From CATOSP01 sp965204715 (lineage in GTDB: Bacteria > Chloroflexota > Dehalococcoidia > Lucifugimonadales > UBA3495), in contig OZ242009.1 in NCBI GenBank assembly GCA_965204715.1, positions 1,488,001-1,552,000 on the forward strand: a stretch of 64,000 nt of DNA. Reading direction: 5' to 3'. Below are positions 9,397-18,483 of this stretch, piece by piece. Under the pieces are notes generated by a model. The model searched no databases, had not been told where the DNA came from, and saw only the letters and a list, made by a program, of their open reading frames with translations. The first letter of the stretch is position 1. Every line of letters begins with the position of its first letter. The position numbers and the translations under genes are program-made.

Positions 9397-10416
9397 TCAC
9401 CCAATCTGGCATTGTCAGTTAGTGCGTGAGTCCTGATTGGATGCTACCTTGGGGATAGACGAAGGGTTGTGGGATGCGAGGTGGTCATGGTACAGGAGAA
9501 ATACGGAGTCCGGCTGGCGACACAGGAGAGGAGACGGCTCAGGAAGATGGTCCGGGCTGGGAGGAGTTCCGCACAGGCGATTACCCGGGCCCGTATCCTG
9601 CTCAAGACAGATGAGGGCTGGTCCGCTCCCCAGGTGGCCAGCGCACTGGATGTGTCGGAGCGGACGGTGTTTCGCACCAAGCGGCGGTATGCCGGGGAAG
9701 GACTGGATGATGTGCTGCGGCACCATAACCAGGTCAACCGGCCCAGAAAGGTGGATGAAAGGGTGGAGGCCCACCTGATAGCCTTGGCCTGCAGCCCGGC
9801 GCCCGATGGTCATGACCACTGGACCATGCGGGCCTTGGCGGGCAAGGTGGTGGAGTTGGGATTGGTGGAGTCTTTGTCTCCCGAGACGGTCCGCCTGCGG
9901 CTGAAAAAAACACACTCAAGCCTTGGCTCAAGAAACAATGGTGCATCCCCAAGGTAGGCGGTGAGTTCGTGGCGGCCATGGAGGACGTGCTGGACCTCTA
10001 CGCCGAGCCCTACGATCCGCAGCGGCCGGTGGTGGTCTGCTTTGACGAAACATCAACCCAGTTGCTGGCCGATGTCAGGGAACCTCTGCCGGCAAAGCCT
10101 GGGAGGCCGAGGCGGGAGGACTACGAATACGCGCGGGCCGGGACGCGCAACCTGTTCCTGACCTGTGATCCCAAGGCTGGCTGGCGTCATGTGGCGATCA
10201 CCCAGCGGCGCACCATGCAGGACTTCGCTCACCAGATGCGCTGGCTGGTGGACGAAGCCTACCCCTATGTCCCGGTGATTCGGCTGGTTCCCGACAATCT
10301 GAACACCCGCCGGATGGCCTCGCTATACGAGACCTTTCCGGCTCCGGAGGCCCGGCGCATCGCCAAGCGGCTGGAGTTCCACTACACGCCCAAACACGGA
10401 AGCAGGCTCAATATGT
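9396..10416 (+). mobile_element. IS630-family element, left end plus truncated transposase
   Basis: The left boundary is inferred from the sudden end of the HEPN reading frame at a TA (9394-9395), the target dinucleotide of the family. The right end is missing: the transposase is cut at about 10413 and continues directly into an IS66-type scrap on the other strand. The element is therefore immobile by itself. Confidence 0.7.
9487..10413 (+). pseudogene. IS630-family transposase, -1 frameshift and 3' truncation
   Basis: The first frame (ATG 9487, MVQEKYGVRLATQERRRLR) encodes the helix-turn-helix part with ITRARILLKTDEGW and VSERTVFRTKRRYAGEGL. It must shift -1 at seven A's (9904-9910) to continue as LKPWLKKQWCIP and then the DDE part: VVCFDETSTQLLADV (first Asp), VIRLVPDNLNTR (second Asp) and FHYTPKHGS (start of the block before the final Glu). 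The sequence then departs after GSRLNM, before the catalytic Glu. The same A7 occurs at the same codon in the second IS630 of this window, so the shift looks programmed rather than accidental. Confidence 0.85.
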
Positions 10417-10669
10417 GGGTGGGAGTCATGCGCGGCCGGGCAAAGCCGTGGGGCCGCTTCTTGCGCGGCCCCTTCCGCTCCGGCGCCCCCTTGCCTCTGG
10501 CGGCGGGCTTGTGGCCCGGCATCCTGGAGCCTCGGCCGCCGCCTTTAGACAACTGGGCTTCCAAGCCCTCCACCCGCCGGCGCAGTTCGGTGATGATCCC
10601 CTGCTGTTCGGCAATGACTGCCAGCAGGGTTTCCCGGCTTGCCTTGGTCAGGTCCAGTCCCGTTTCCAT
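10414..10669 (-). pseudogene. IS66-type transposase N-terminal scrap
   Basis: From ATG 10669 the translation METGLDLTKASRETLLAVI is followed by a short leucine-zipper-like helix (EQQGIITELRRRVEGLEAQL) and a basic segment ending PRKKRPHGFARPRMTPT. This is the usual beginning of IS66-like TnpC proteins before the zinc-binding domain. It breaks at about 10414-10425, where it runs into the truncated IS630 transposase on the other strand. Only about 80 residues of a protein near 450-500 remain. Confidence 0.65.
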
Positions 10670-10858
10670 TGTCCTTTTATGCCACAACCAGCCCACCGGC
10701 GCCAGTGTCTTTCAGCGGAACCGCCGGCCCGGTAAATTCGCCTCATCAAGTCTGAACAGTTACGGATGGTGCCAAGGGGTGGATGCTTTCTCCACAACCT
10801 GTCTATACTGCCTTTTCAACCCCACTTTAACCCTTCCCCTTGAAGGTGAGGGGACTTA

Positions 10859-11780
10859 GAAACTATCTCAAAACGGTAGAGGCAGAAAGGGAGAGGGATA
10901 AGCCGGTTCGGTTAGGATGAGGGGGAATCAGGTGAGGCGGTGAATGATGACGGGAAAGAACGAGATTCTGCCTACTATTTGGGAGGTTCCGGACGATCTC
11001 TGGGAGCAGATTCACCCGGTCATTCTGGAGATGGACCCTCCCAAGGCTACGGGACGGAAGCGGGTTCATCCCAGGCGAATTCTGGACGGCATCATATTTC
11101 GCATGCGCACCGGCTGCCACTGGAACCGCCTGCCCCGGGAACTGGGAGACGACAGCACCATTCACCGCACTTTCCAGCGGTGGGTGGAATTGGGTGTGCT
11201 GGAGCGCATCTGGGCGGAGTTGGTAAAGGAGTGCGAGGAACTGGGTGGTGTGGATTGGGAGTGGCAGGCTGCGGATTGCGCCATGGGCAAGGCACGTTTT
11301 GGGGGGATTCAACAGGCCGCAATCCCACGGACCGTGGCAAGGCAGGCAGCAAACGGAGCATCCTGGTCGAACGGGATGGAGGGCCGTTGAGCTTGGCAGT
11401 GGCCGGAGCCAATGTTCACGACACCAAGCTGCTGGACATGACCTTGAACGGCATAGTGGTGGAGCGTCCCGAAACCGGGACCCAGCATCTGTGCCTGGAC
11501 AAGGGATACGACAACCCAACGGGCCACGAGGCGGTGGCGACTCACGGGTACCGGGGGCACATCCGGCGTATAGGAGAGGAAAAGCTGGACGCCACAGGAG
11601 TGAAACGCCATCCGGCCCGCCGGTGGGTGGTGGAGCGCACCCTGGCTTGGCTGTCCAAGTGCCGGGCGATCCTGGTGAGGTACGACAAGAAGGCATCCAA
11701 CTACATCGGGCTGATCCAACTGGCCTGCGCACTAATCTGGTACCGGCGGCAATGGCAACTCAGGGTTTTGAGATAGTTCC
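10859..11780 (+). mobile_element. Complete IS5-family (IS427-type) insertion sequence
   Basis: The 922-bp element is bounded by 16-bp terminal inverted repeats, GAAACTATCTCAAAAC (10859-10874) and the complement GGAACTATCTCAAAAC (11765-11780), with one mismatch. TTA lies directly outside both ends (10856-10858 and 11781-11783), which fits a 3-bp target duplication. It sits 56 bases upstream of the arylsulfotransferase start and may have displaced or supplied its promoter. A fragment of a relative lies at 42524-42634. Confidence 0.88.
10944..11776 (+). CDS. IS5-family (IS427-type) transposase, made by -1 frameshift
   Basis: The first frame (ATG 10944) encodes an N-terminal domain (TIWEVPDDLWEQIHPVI, then RTGCHWNRLPRELGDDSTIH) and reaches GKARFGG. 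A T4G6 run (11297-11306) allows a -1 slip into the second frame, which carries GDSTGRNPTDRGKAGSKR, the LCLDKGYDN block and the RRWVVERTLAWLSKCRAIL block with the final Glu. The two-frame arrangement with a T4G6-type signal is the known mode of IS427-group IS5 elements. It ends LRVLR just inside the right inverted repeat. Apparently intact. Confidence 0.88.
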
Positions 11781-11836
11781 TTATGAGATTTTTCCAGGTG
11801 AAAATTTCCCGCATCCCTCAAGAGGAGGTACTCGTC

Positions 11837-12925
11837 ATGACCACTTCCTCCCGTCCCACCGGATTGCTGCGCTACCACCCGCCAGCCGCGTACAGGGGGT
11901 ACACGCTCTTCTCGCCTAATGGCGGGGACGACGCCTACCTGATCGATATGGAGGGGAACTTTGTCCATCGCTGGCACTATCCGGGAGGCATTGCCTACGG
12001 GTACCTGCTGGACAGCGGGAACCTTCTCTTCCGGGACCTGGGGGTCAGGCCGCCGGGGGCCGACCACATCCGGGAAATCGACTGGGAGAGCGGGCTGGTC
12101 TGGGAGCATTACGATCCGACGCTGCGCCGGCACAACCGCCTTCCCAACGGCAACAACCTGTTCCTGCTACAGCGCGATAGGATATCCGCCGAGTTGACCC
12201 GGCGGGTCCGGGGCGGCTTCACCGGGCCTAACGACCCGGAGGAGATGTTCAGCGACCAGGTGGTGGAGGTCGCCCCTGATGGCACCGAGTTGAGCGTGTG
12301 GCGGTCTGCGGAACGCCTGGACCCGGAGACGGAGATCATCTGCCCCCTGGAAACCCGTGACGCGTGGGGCGGCGCCAACGATCTTGCGTCGTCACCAGAC
12401 GGCACCACCTTCCTGATCAGCTTCCGTATCCTCGACACCGTGGCGCTGGTGGACCGGTTGTCTGGAGAAATCACCTGGAAGTGGGGGCAGGGCATCATCT
12501 CTCACCAGCACCATCCCACCTACCTTGAGAACGGCAACGTGCTGCTGTTGGACAACGGCTCCCACCGACGGGGGCTCAGCTACTCCCGGGTACTGGAGGT
12601 GGACCCATCCACCGGCGAGATCGTCTGGCAGTACGAGGGCCTGCCGCGGGTCTCCTTCTTCACCCACTTTACCGGCGGTGCCCAGCGCCTTCCCAACGGC
12701 AATACCCTGATCACCGAGGGTATGACCGGCAGACTGTTCGAAGTCACCCCGGCCAACGAAGTAGTGTGGGAGTTCGTCAGTCCCTTCGTTGCTCCCAGCC
12801 AGTTCGGCGTGGCCAACGGTGTCTTCCGGGCCCACCGCTACGGCCCTGACCACCCGGCCCTGCAGGGGAAGGAGCTGGACCCGGAGCGGCTGGGCAATCT
12901 CAACCGGCTGTACGGGAGCGGGTGA
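11837..12925 (+). CDS. Arylsulfotransferase (ASST) family protein
   Basis: 362 residues from ATG 11837, chosen because GAGGAGG (11822-11828) lies at good SD spacing; a longer frame reaches back toward the IS5 end but lacks an SD. Repeated short blades such as RLPNGNNLFLL, YLENGNVLLLDNG and RLPNGNTLITEG, together with ITWKWGQGIISHQHHPTYL, are typical of the ASST beta-propeller family, which moves sulfate groups between phenolic compounds. Family members in this clade are often fairly short and cytoplasmic; I see no signal peptide here. It is followed by an amidase on the same strand after about 95 bases, so a common catabolic role is possible but unproven. Confidence 0.8.
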   Translation: MTTSSRPTGLLRYHPPAAYRGYTLFSPNGGDDAYLIDMEGNFVHRWHYPGGIAYGYLLDSGNLLFRDLGVRPPGADHIREIDWESGLVWEHYDPTLRRHNRLPNGNNLFLLQRDRISAELTRRVRGGFTGPNDPEEMFSDQVVEVAPDGTELSVWRSAERLDPETEIICPLETRDAWGGANDLASSPDGTTFLISFRILDTVALVDRLSGEITWKWGQGIISHQHHPTYLENGNVLLLDNGSHRRGLSYSRVLEVDPSTGEIVWQYEGLPRVSFFTHFTGGAQRLPNGNTLITEGMTGRLFEVTPANEVVWEFVSPFVAPSQFGVANGVFRAHRYGPDHPALQGKELDPERLGNLNRLYGSG

Positions 12926-13020
12926 GCACTGGGATCCGATTTGACCGCCCGAAGCTCGCCCCCTAAGATGCCGCTAAAACCGGCGTGAAAAACCGGGATC
13001 TGTAAAAGTCGGAGGCCCCC

Positions 13021-14433
13021 ATGGCAAGGACCGAACTCCCCCTCCACTCTGTGTCCTCCCTCGCCAGACTCATCGAGAGCAGGGAGGTGTCGCCCGTAGA
13101 GGTGGTCGAGGTCTACCTGCAGCGGATTGATGACTTGGACTTCAAGTTCAACTCCTTCATCACGGTGCTTCACCAACGCGCCCTCGACGAGGCGAGCCAG
13201 GCCGAGCGGGAAATCCAGGCCGGCAAATACCGCGGGCCGATGCACGGCATTCCGGTGGGCGTCAAGGACCAGATATGGACGAAGGGCATCCGGACCACAG
13301 GCGGCGCGCGCATCACCGCCGACTTTGTGCCCGACGATGACGCCACGGTAGTCTCCAGGCTCAGGGACTCAGGCGCCATCCTGTTGGGCAAGACCAACCT
13401 CAGCGAGTTCGCCATTACCGGCTTCACCCATCGGTTCAGCACCCCGCGGAATCCGTGGAATCTGGACATGTCCGCTGGCGGCTCCAGCGGCGGATCGGGC
13501 GCGGCCACGGCAGCCTATCTCTGCGCCACGTCTCTCGGGGAGGACACCGGCGGCTCCATCCGGCGCCCGGCGGCGTGGTGCGGCATCGTCGGGCTGCGGC
13601 CCGGCTGGGGACGGGTCAGCCGTTACGGGCTGATGCGAGGCGTTTGGTCAATGGATACCATCGGTCCCATTTCCCGCACTGTGGAGGACGCGGCCATTAC
13701 CCTCTCGGCAATCGCCGGTTACGATGCCAAGGACCCCACCACCTGGAACACGCCGGTACCCGGCTACCGGCAGGCCCTTAACCAGGACATCAAGGGCCTG
13801 CGAGTGGGAATCGTCACCGAGCTGTTGCACAGCGACGTGGTGGAACCCGACGTTGCCGATGCCGTATCGGCGGCTACCAGCACCCTGGCGGAACTGGGCG
13901 CGAACGTTGAGGAGGTCTCCATCCCGCTGGCGGCCCACGCGAACGCCATCTCCGGCGCCCTGCTGGCGGTGGAGCCGTCCGTCAACATGAAAGACTGGGT
14001 GCGGGAACGGATCCACGATTTCGGCCACGACAACCGCATCGGGCTGCTCACCGGCAGCCTGGTGCCTGCACAGGCCTACTATAAGGCACAGAAGCTCCGT
14101 ACCCTGCTGCGCAACGAGGTGCTGGCTGCCTTTGAGACCTACGACGTGCTGGTGATGCCCACCTCCGGCAGGCAGGCCGTTCCGCTGATGGAAGACCCGC
14201 CGGTGACCAGCAAGGAGACCTCGTCGCGCCTGTCATTCATGCGGACCAACACCTTCAACCTGGCCAGTTCGCCGGCCATTTCCGTGCCCTGCGGCTTCGG
14301 CGGGAGAGGACTGCCGGTGGGGCTGCAAATCGCCGGGCCGCCGGGCGGCGAAGAAATGGTGTTCCGGGTGGCCCACGCCTACGAGCAGAACACCGACTGG
14401 CATACCATGAGACCCCCAACCGCCGACATCTAG
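13021..14433 (+). CDS. Amidase signature family hydrolase
   Basis: 470 residues, the usual length. The Ser-cisSer-Lys triad is visible: K82 in GIPVGVKDQ, S155 in SAGGSSGGSG and S179 in GEDTGGSIRRPAAW. The N-terminus (LPLHSVSSLARLIESREVSP) and the helix with YLQRIDDLDFKFNSFI are also standard. It hydrolyses a C-N amide bond; GatA is less likely because no gatB or gatC is near and the sequence around the signature is of the catabolic type. The SD is weak (GTCGGAGG before the ATG). It lies downstream of the arylsulfotransferase and upstream of a GlcG-like gene, all on the + strand. Confidence 0.87.
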   Translation: MARTELPLHSVSSLARLIESREVSPVEVVEVYLQRIDDLDFKFNSFITVLHQRALDEASQAEREIQAGKYRGPMHGIPVGVKDQIWTKGIRTTGGARITADFVPDDDATVVSRLRDSGAILLGKTNLSEFAITGFTHRFSTPRNPWNLDMSAGGSSGGSGAATAAYLCATSLGEDTGGSIRRPAAWCGIVGLRPGWGRVSRYGLMRGVWSMDTIGPISRTVEDAAITLSAIAGYDAKDPTTWNTPVPGYRQALNQDIKGLRVGIVTELLHSDVVEPDVADAVSAATSTLAELGANVEEVSIPLAAHANAISGALLAVEPSVNMKDWVRERIHDFGHDNRIGLLTGSLVPAQAYYKAQKLRTLLRNEVLAAFETYDVLVMPTSGRQAVPLMEDPPVTSKETSSRLSFMRTNTFNLASSPAISVPCGFGGRGLPVGLQIAGPPGGEEMVFRVAHAYEQNTDWHTMRPPTADI

Positions 14434-14551
14434 GGAGCAACGCTCAATCCCTTTCACATTGTAAAGTAGAATGAGGAGGGTCAGGGCGGGGATGAAATCT
14501 TTCACATCAGCATCTCTGCTCCCCAGTAACAACTTCGCGGAGGCTAACGAT

Positions 14552-14965
14552 ATGTGGAACAAGGCCATGCTCAGCCTGGAACAGGCCCAGAACGCCATCA
14601 CAGCCATGATCGCCGACTGGAACAGGGACCCCAACCGGCGCAAGGTGGATATGGCCGTCGTGGACGACGCCGGTAACCTGCTGGCCTACGCCCGGATGGA
14701 CCGGTGCCCAAGGCCAACCTTCGCCATTCGCAAGGCCTACACCTCGGCGGTCAGGGGCATCGACACCGCAGCCTTCGCCGAGCAGCTCAGCAGCACTGGG
14801 CGCACACTGGAGTCCTTCGGCGACCCGCAACTGATCGCCCTACCGGGCGGAGTCGCCATAGTACACGATGGCGCGGTGGTGGGAGCCATCGGAGTGGGCG
14901 GCCTGCCCAGCGGCCTTGACGACGAGGCCATCGCCCGCGCGGGGGTAACAGCGCTCAGCATCTGA
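14552..14965 (+). CDS. GlcG/HbpS-like (heme-binding-fold) protein
   Basis: 137 residues from ATG 14552, chosen for its GGAGG SD (14539-14543). The translation shows LSLEQAQNAITAMI, VDMAVVDDAGNLLAYARMD, FAIRKAYTSAVRG and the glycine-rich LPGGVAIVHDGAVVGAIGVGG. This is the GlcG/HbpS (DUF336) fold. Members are found next to catabolic enzymes and some bind heme; the exact role is unknown. Its position directly after the amidase suggests a shared transcript. Confidence 0.8.
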   Translation: MWNKAMLSLEQAQNAITAMIADWNRDPNRRKVDMAVVDDAGNLLAYARMDRCPRPTFAIRKAYTSAVRGIDTAAFAEQLSSTGRTLESFGDPQLIALPGGVAIVHDGAVVGAIGVGGLPSGLDDEAIARAGVTALSI

Positions 14966-15042
14966 CCCCTGACCGGTTAGAGGGAACGCCTCTTACGGGG
15001 TCCGTGAACCACACCGACCCGTCGGAATGGACGGCTACATCG

Positions 15043-16044
15043 CTATTGCAGGTGCGGTAGCAACTCCTCGGAGATGAGCTGCAGGTACTCCAGCTTGGCC
15101 GGAAATTCCCTGGGGAGGTTCAGGCCGGCCAGTCCTACGTAGTCCAGGCCCTCTTCCTCCCTGCAGCGGTTGAGGATTTCGGCACAGTCCTGCGGGCTGC
15201 CGGCAATGGCCCAATCGGCCAACTCCCGCTGTCCGCCAAGACCAAAGTCCACTGTGGTGCTTTCCTGCATGTTGAAGGCGCTGTACATGCCGGCCTTCTT
15301 GGCGGCCATCTCCCGTGCCTCGGTGATGGCTGTCTCCCGGTCTTTGGCTATGGCGATGGAGCGATGCACGCCGATCCGTCCTGTGGGGTCCTTGCCCAAC
15401 TCCTCGAGGGCTTCCTTGTACTGCCGTGTCAGCAGGCCGATGTCCTTCCACCCGGGCTGAGGTCCCAGGAGGACACGGTCGGCTAGGGCTGCCGCACGGC
15501 GCACCGCCCCTCTGCTCTGTGCCGCGATCCAGATCGGAGGATGCGGCTTCTGTACTGGGGTAAGGCCCAGCCTGGCCCCATTCACTTGCCAGTGCCTGCC
15601 TTCGAAGTTGACCTCTTCACCAGTCCAGAGCAGCTTCATCAGCTCAATAGATTCTTCGAACCGCGCCACCCGGTCCCTCCTGTTGGTCCCGAAGGCAGAC
15701 AGCTCCGCCACCCGGTAACCGATCCCGGCTCCCAGGATGAACCGCCCATTGCTGATGTTGTCCAGCGTCACCGTCTGTTCGGCCAGGTCCACCGGGTTGT
15801 GGTAGGGCAGAAGCAGGACGCCGGTCAGGAGTTTCAGCCCCTCGGCATCGGGGGCCAGCCGGGCCAGTGTCTGCATCGGCTGCATCCAGACCGTTGGATG
15901 GGATATGTAGTGCTGGGGCGCGTAGATGACCGAAAAACCCAGCGATTTGGCCCGGCGACAAACCTCCGCCGCTTCTTCCACCTGCTGGTACATGGGACGG
16001 TCGGGGTCTTCCATGTAGTCCCGAATGTAGAGCCCTACTTCCAT
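15043..16044 (-). CDS. LLM-class (luciferase-like) flavin-dependent oxidoreductase
   Basis: 333 residues. The TIM-barrel family signature is seen as VCRRAKSLGFSVIYAPQHY, LKLLTGVLLLPYHNPV, LDNISNGRFILGAGIGYR, FEESIELMKLLWTGE and PVQKPHPPIWIAA. These enzymes use FMN or F420 to oxidise varied organic substrates; the cofactor cannot be decided from the sequence. It is transcribed away from the E1 genes, and the intergenic region upstream of it has been split by the ISAs1 element. Start: ATG 16044 with a weak GGTGG upstream. Confidence 0.85.
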   Translation of the reverse strand: MEVGLYIRDYMEDPDRPMYQQVEEAAEVCRRAKSLGFSVIYAPQHYISHPTVWMQPMQTLARLAPDAEGLKLLTGVLLLPYHNPVDLAEQTVTLDNISNGRFILGAGIGYRVAELSAFGTNRRDRVARFEESIELMKLLWTGEEVNFEGRHWQVNGARLGLTPVQKPHPPIWIAAQSRGAVRRAAALADRVLLGPQPGWKDIGLLTRQYKEALEELGKDPTGRIGVHRSIAIAKDRETAITEAREMAAKKAGMYSAFNMQESTTVDFGLGGQRELADWAIAGSPQDCAEILNRCREEEGLDYVGLAGLNLPREFPAKLEYLQLISEELLPHLQ

Positions 16045-16136
16045 GATGCACCACCGAATTCGATGAATAGGAACGCAACGAGAGTCTATATGAAAGTGGC
16101 CGGGTCTGTCCCATCAAGGGGCCGTTGCCGTCCACG

Positions 16137-17357
16137 CAGGACGATTGCAAAGTCAGGGAGCTTGGCCATAGAGGCGGGCGATGGTCTGCTTTGGGCGGAA
16201 GGCGGAGAACTTGGCTCTCAGAGGCATGGACATCCGCAGGGGAAACCAGCCCTCCAGGCGCAGGGCGTTCAACGCAGTATTGACCAGAGTGGCGTATACT
16301 TCCCCCAGTCCCGGACGGCGCAGCGTGTGCACGTCCTCGTCCCAACTGCGATCCTTCACATGATGCAGACTGTTTTCAACCCTCCAGTGGTTGCGGAACA
16401 CTCGTAGCAAGTCCCTTGGTCCCCATTGCCGGGAATCCAGGCTGGTCAGCAGGTACCAGTGCTCCCGGCTCACCTCCCCGGTGGCTATATCCACCGTCTC
16501 CTTCTCCACCATGGCCCCCTGCCTCGCACCGGGAAAGCCCAACTCCTCCCGGATATAGTCGCCCAGTGCCTCATCGGTCCAGATTCTCCGCCTCTGTATC
16601 ACGCCCGCTTTTTTTCTACAGTCTCAGCCCCGGGCTCCCCCAATTCATCCTCGGCGAACCCGTCCGCCAATGCTTCCAGCACCTGGGGCTGGTTCCCCTT
16701 GATCCGCACCAGGTAGTCCCGTCCGTGATCCGCTATGGCCTGGCACAGGTCCCGCTCCGCGTACAGGGCATCCAAAGTCAGCAGCCTCAGGCCTGGACAG
16801 CGTTCGAACAACCGGCCCAGTTGGTCGCGCAGCACCCCGGGTTCGTATCGTTTCTCCGATGCCGGCCACTGGGCCAGGCACAGCTTCAGGTCGTGGGCCA
16901 GCACATTCACCATCACCAGGGGATTACCCTTGGCATCCTCGGACTGCTTGGCCCACTTGCCGTCCACCGAGGCGTGCACCTCCCGGTCCGCCACCACTCG
17001 CGCAACCCACCCAGTCAGGGCTCCCTGCAACTCCTCATAAGGGACTCCGGCCAGGGTGCGGGAGATGGTGGTGGCGTGGGGAGGACGGTCCCGTACAAAT
17101 CCCAAAGGCTCCTTCAGTACCGTCCAATGCAACCTGGCGAAGAGGGCGATATGGGACATGGTAGTCTGGCCGCACACCAAGCCCAGCAAGGTCAACCGCA
17201 GGATGGCCTGAAAGGGGTGGCGAACTCCCCTGGCCTTCCGAGGATCCGCCACCTGCTCCAGACATTGAAACAGAGATTCCGCCGCCTCCATATCCACACC
17301 CCCAAATCTCACTCCCTACCCTTGTATACCACTCGGGACGACTTTGCAATCGTCCTG
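16137..17357 (-). mobile_element. Intact ISAs1-family insertion sequence
   Basis: The 1221-bp element is bounded by perfect 18-bp inverted repeats: CAGGACGATTGCAAAGTC at 16137-16154 and its complement at 17340-17357. The 10 bases outside each end are identical (GCCGTCCACG at 16127-16136 and 17358-17367), a clean target duplication of the size expected for this family. The perfect ends and duplication indicate a recent insertion, in the intergenic space between the flavin oxidoreductase and the E1 alpha gene. Confidence 0.93.
16153..17312 (-). CDS. ISAs1-family transposase, made by -1 frameshift
   Basis: The first frame begins at GTG 17312 or ATG 17291 and shows LEQVADPRKARGVRHPF, the family N-terminal block, then HASVDGKWAKQSEDAKGN (first Asp) and LLTLDALYAERDLCQAI (second Asp). 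It stops at ETVEKKRA. A -1 slip at seven A's (16609-16615) gives ETVEKKAGVIQRRRIWTDEA and the C-terminal frame with FRNHWRVENSLHHVKDRSW, holding the last acidic residue. In the zero frame the codons read gaA AAA AAG, the strongest known bacterial -1 slippery heptamer, so the shift is probably programmed. The stop lies inside the inverted repeat. Confidence 0.85.
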
Positions 17358-17438
17358 GCCGTCCACGCCCCGTATGGCGGCGCGGCTTGCGGCAGGGTAC
17401 AATTCGGGCCACTCCGAGGTTGCAGGAGGGAAGGCGCC

Positions 17439-18407
17439 ATGACTATGGATTCCGGCCTGTTGTTGGACATGTACCGCAAAATGGTAACCATCCGCACCTT
17501 CGACGCCAGGGCTGTAGAGGAGTTCCACGAAGGCAACATCCCCGGCGTGGTGCATGCCTATATCGGCGAGGAAGCGGTCGCCGTGGGCGTGTGCTCCACC
17601 CTCCGCACCACCGACCGCATCGCCAGCACCCATCGGGGCCACGGCCACACCATCGCCAAGGGCGCCGACATCAACCTGATGATGGCCGAGCTCTTCGGCC
17701 GCAGCAACGGCTATTGCCACGGCAAGGGCGGCTCAATGCACATCGCCGATTTCAGCGTCGGGATGCTGGGGGCCAACGGTATCGTGGGCGCGGGAATGCC
17801 TATAGCTACCGGCGCGGCCCTGGCCGCGAAGCTTGAGGGCGGCGACGGCGTCGCGGTGGCTTTCTTCGGCGACGGCGCCTCCAACGAGGGCGCGTTCCAC
17901 GGCTCGCTGAACCTGGCGTCCATCTGGAACCTGCCGGTCATCTACGTCTGCGAAAACAACCGTTGGGCCTCGGGCAACTCGGCGGCGGACACCCTCTCGG
18001 TAGAGGACGTCTCGGTGCGGGCAGCGGGCTACAACATGCCCGGCGTGACGGTGGACGGCACCGATGTCCTGGCTGTATACGAGGTGGCGCAGGCAGCGGT
18101 CCGGCGGGCCAGAGAGGGCGGCGGCCCCACCCTGCTGGAATGCAAGACCTTCCGCTGGCGCTCCCACTCCGAGTCCCGCGGAAACCCAGCGGACCCGCGA
18201 CCGGCCGGCGAGATCGAGTTGAGCCAGTCCCACGACCCGGTCGCGGTGTTCATCGAGCGCCTCGTGGAGCAGGGTGTAGCGACCAGAGAGCAGCTTGAGC
18301 AGACCGACGATGACATAGCCGCCGCCGTGGAGTCAGCCATTGACTTCGCAAAGTCCAGCCCCTTGCCGAAGCCCGAAGACGCCCTGACGGAGGTTTTCGC
18401 CCCATAA
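17439..18407 (+). CDS. Thiamine-diphosphate dehydrogenase E1, alpha subunit
   Basis: 322 residues from ATG 17439, behind GGAGGG (17425-17430). It belongs to the pyruvate / branched-chain / acetoin dehydrogenase E1 alpha family: FHEGNIPGVVHAYIGEEAVA, STHRGHGHTIAKG, CHGKGGSMHIAD and the ThDP/Mg motif GDGASNEGAFHGSLN followed by VCENN. The HGKGGSMH block is typical of the acetoin/pyruvate branch. The beta subunit follows after 76 bases. No lipoyl E2 or E3 gene is in the window, so the acceptor and substrate are open. Confidence 0.9.
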   Translation: MTMDSGLLLDMYRKMVTIRTFDARAVEEFHEGNIPGVVHAYIGEEAVAVGVCSTLRTTDRIASTHRGHGHTIAKGADINLMMAELFGRSNGYCHGKGGSMHIADFSVGMLGANGIVGAGMPIATGAALAAKLEGGDGVAVAFFGDGASNEGAFHGSLNLASIWNLPVIYVCENNRWASGNSAADTLSVEDVSVRAAGYNMPGVTVDGTDVLAVYEVAQAAVRRAREGGGPTLLECKTFRWRSHSESRGNPADPRPAGEIELSQSHDPVAVFIERLVEQGVATREQLEQTDDDIAAAVESAIDFAKSSPLPKPEDALTEVFAP

Positions 18408-18483
18408 TTGTTCTGCGAAGGCAATCTCAGAAACATTTCCAAGTCTCCTCTCCTCCGGGAGAAGGCAAGGGTGGGAGAAGACC

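Noticed and set aside
16416..17438. Extended N-terminus of the E1 alpha gene
   Set aside because: The open frame runs through the ISAs1 element on the opposite strand; homology and the SD support ATG 17439.
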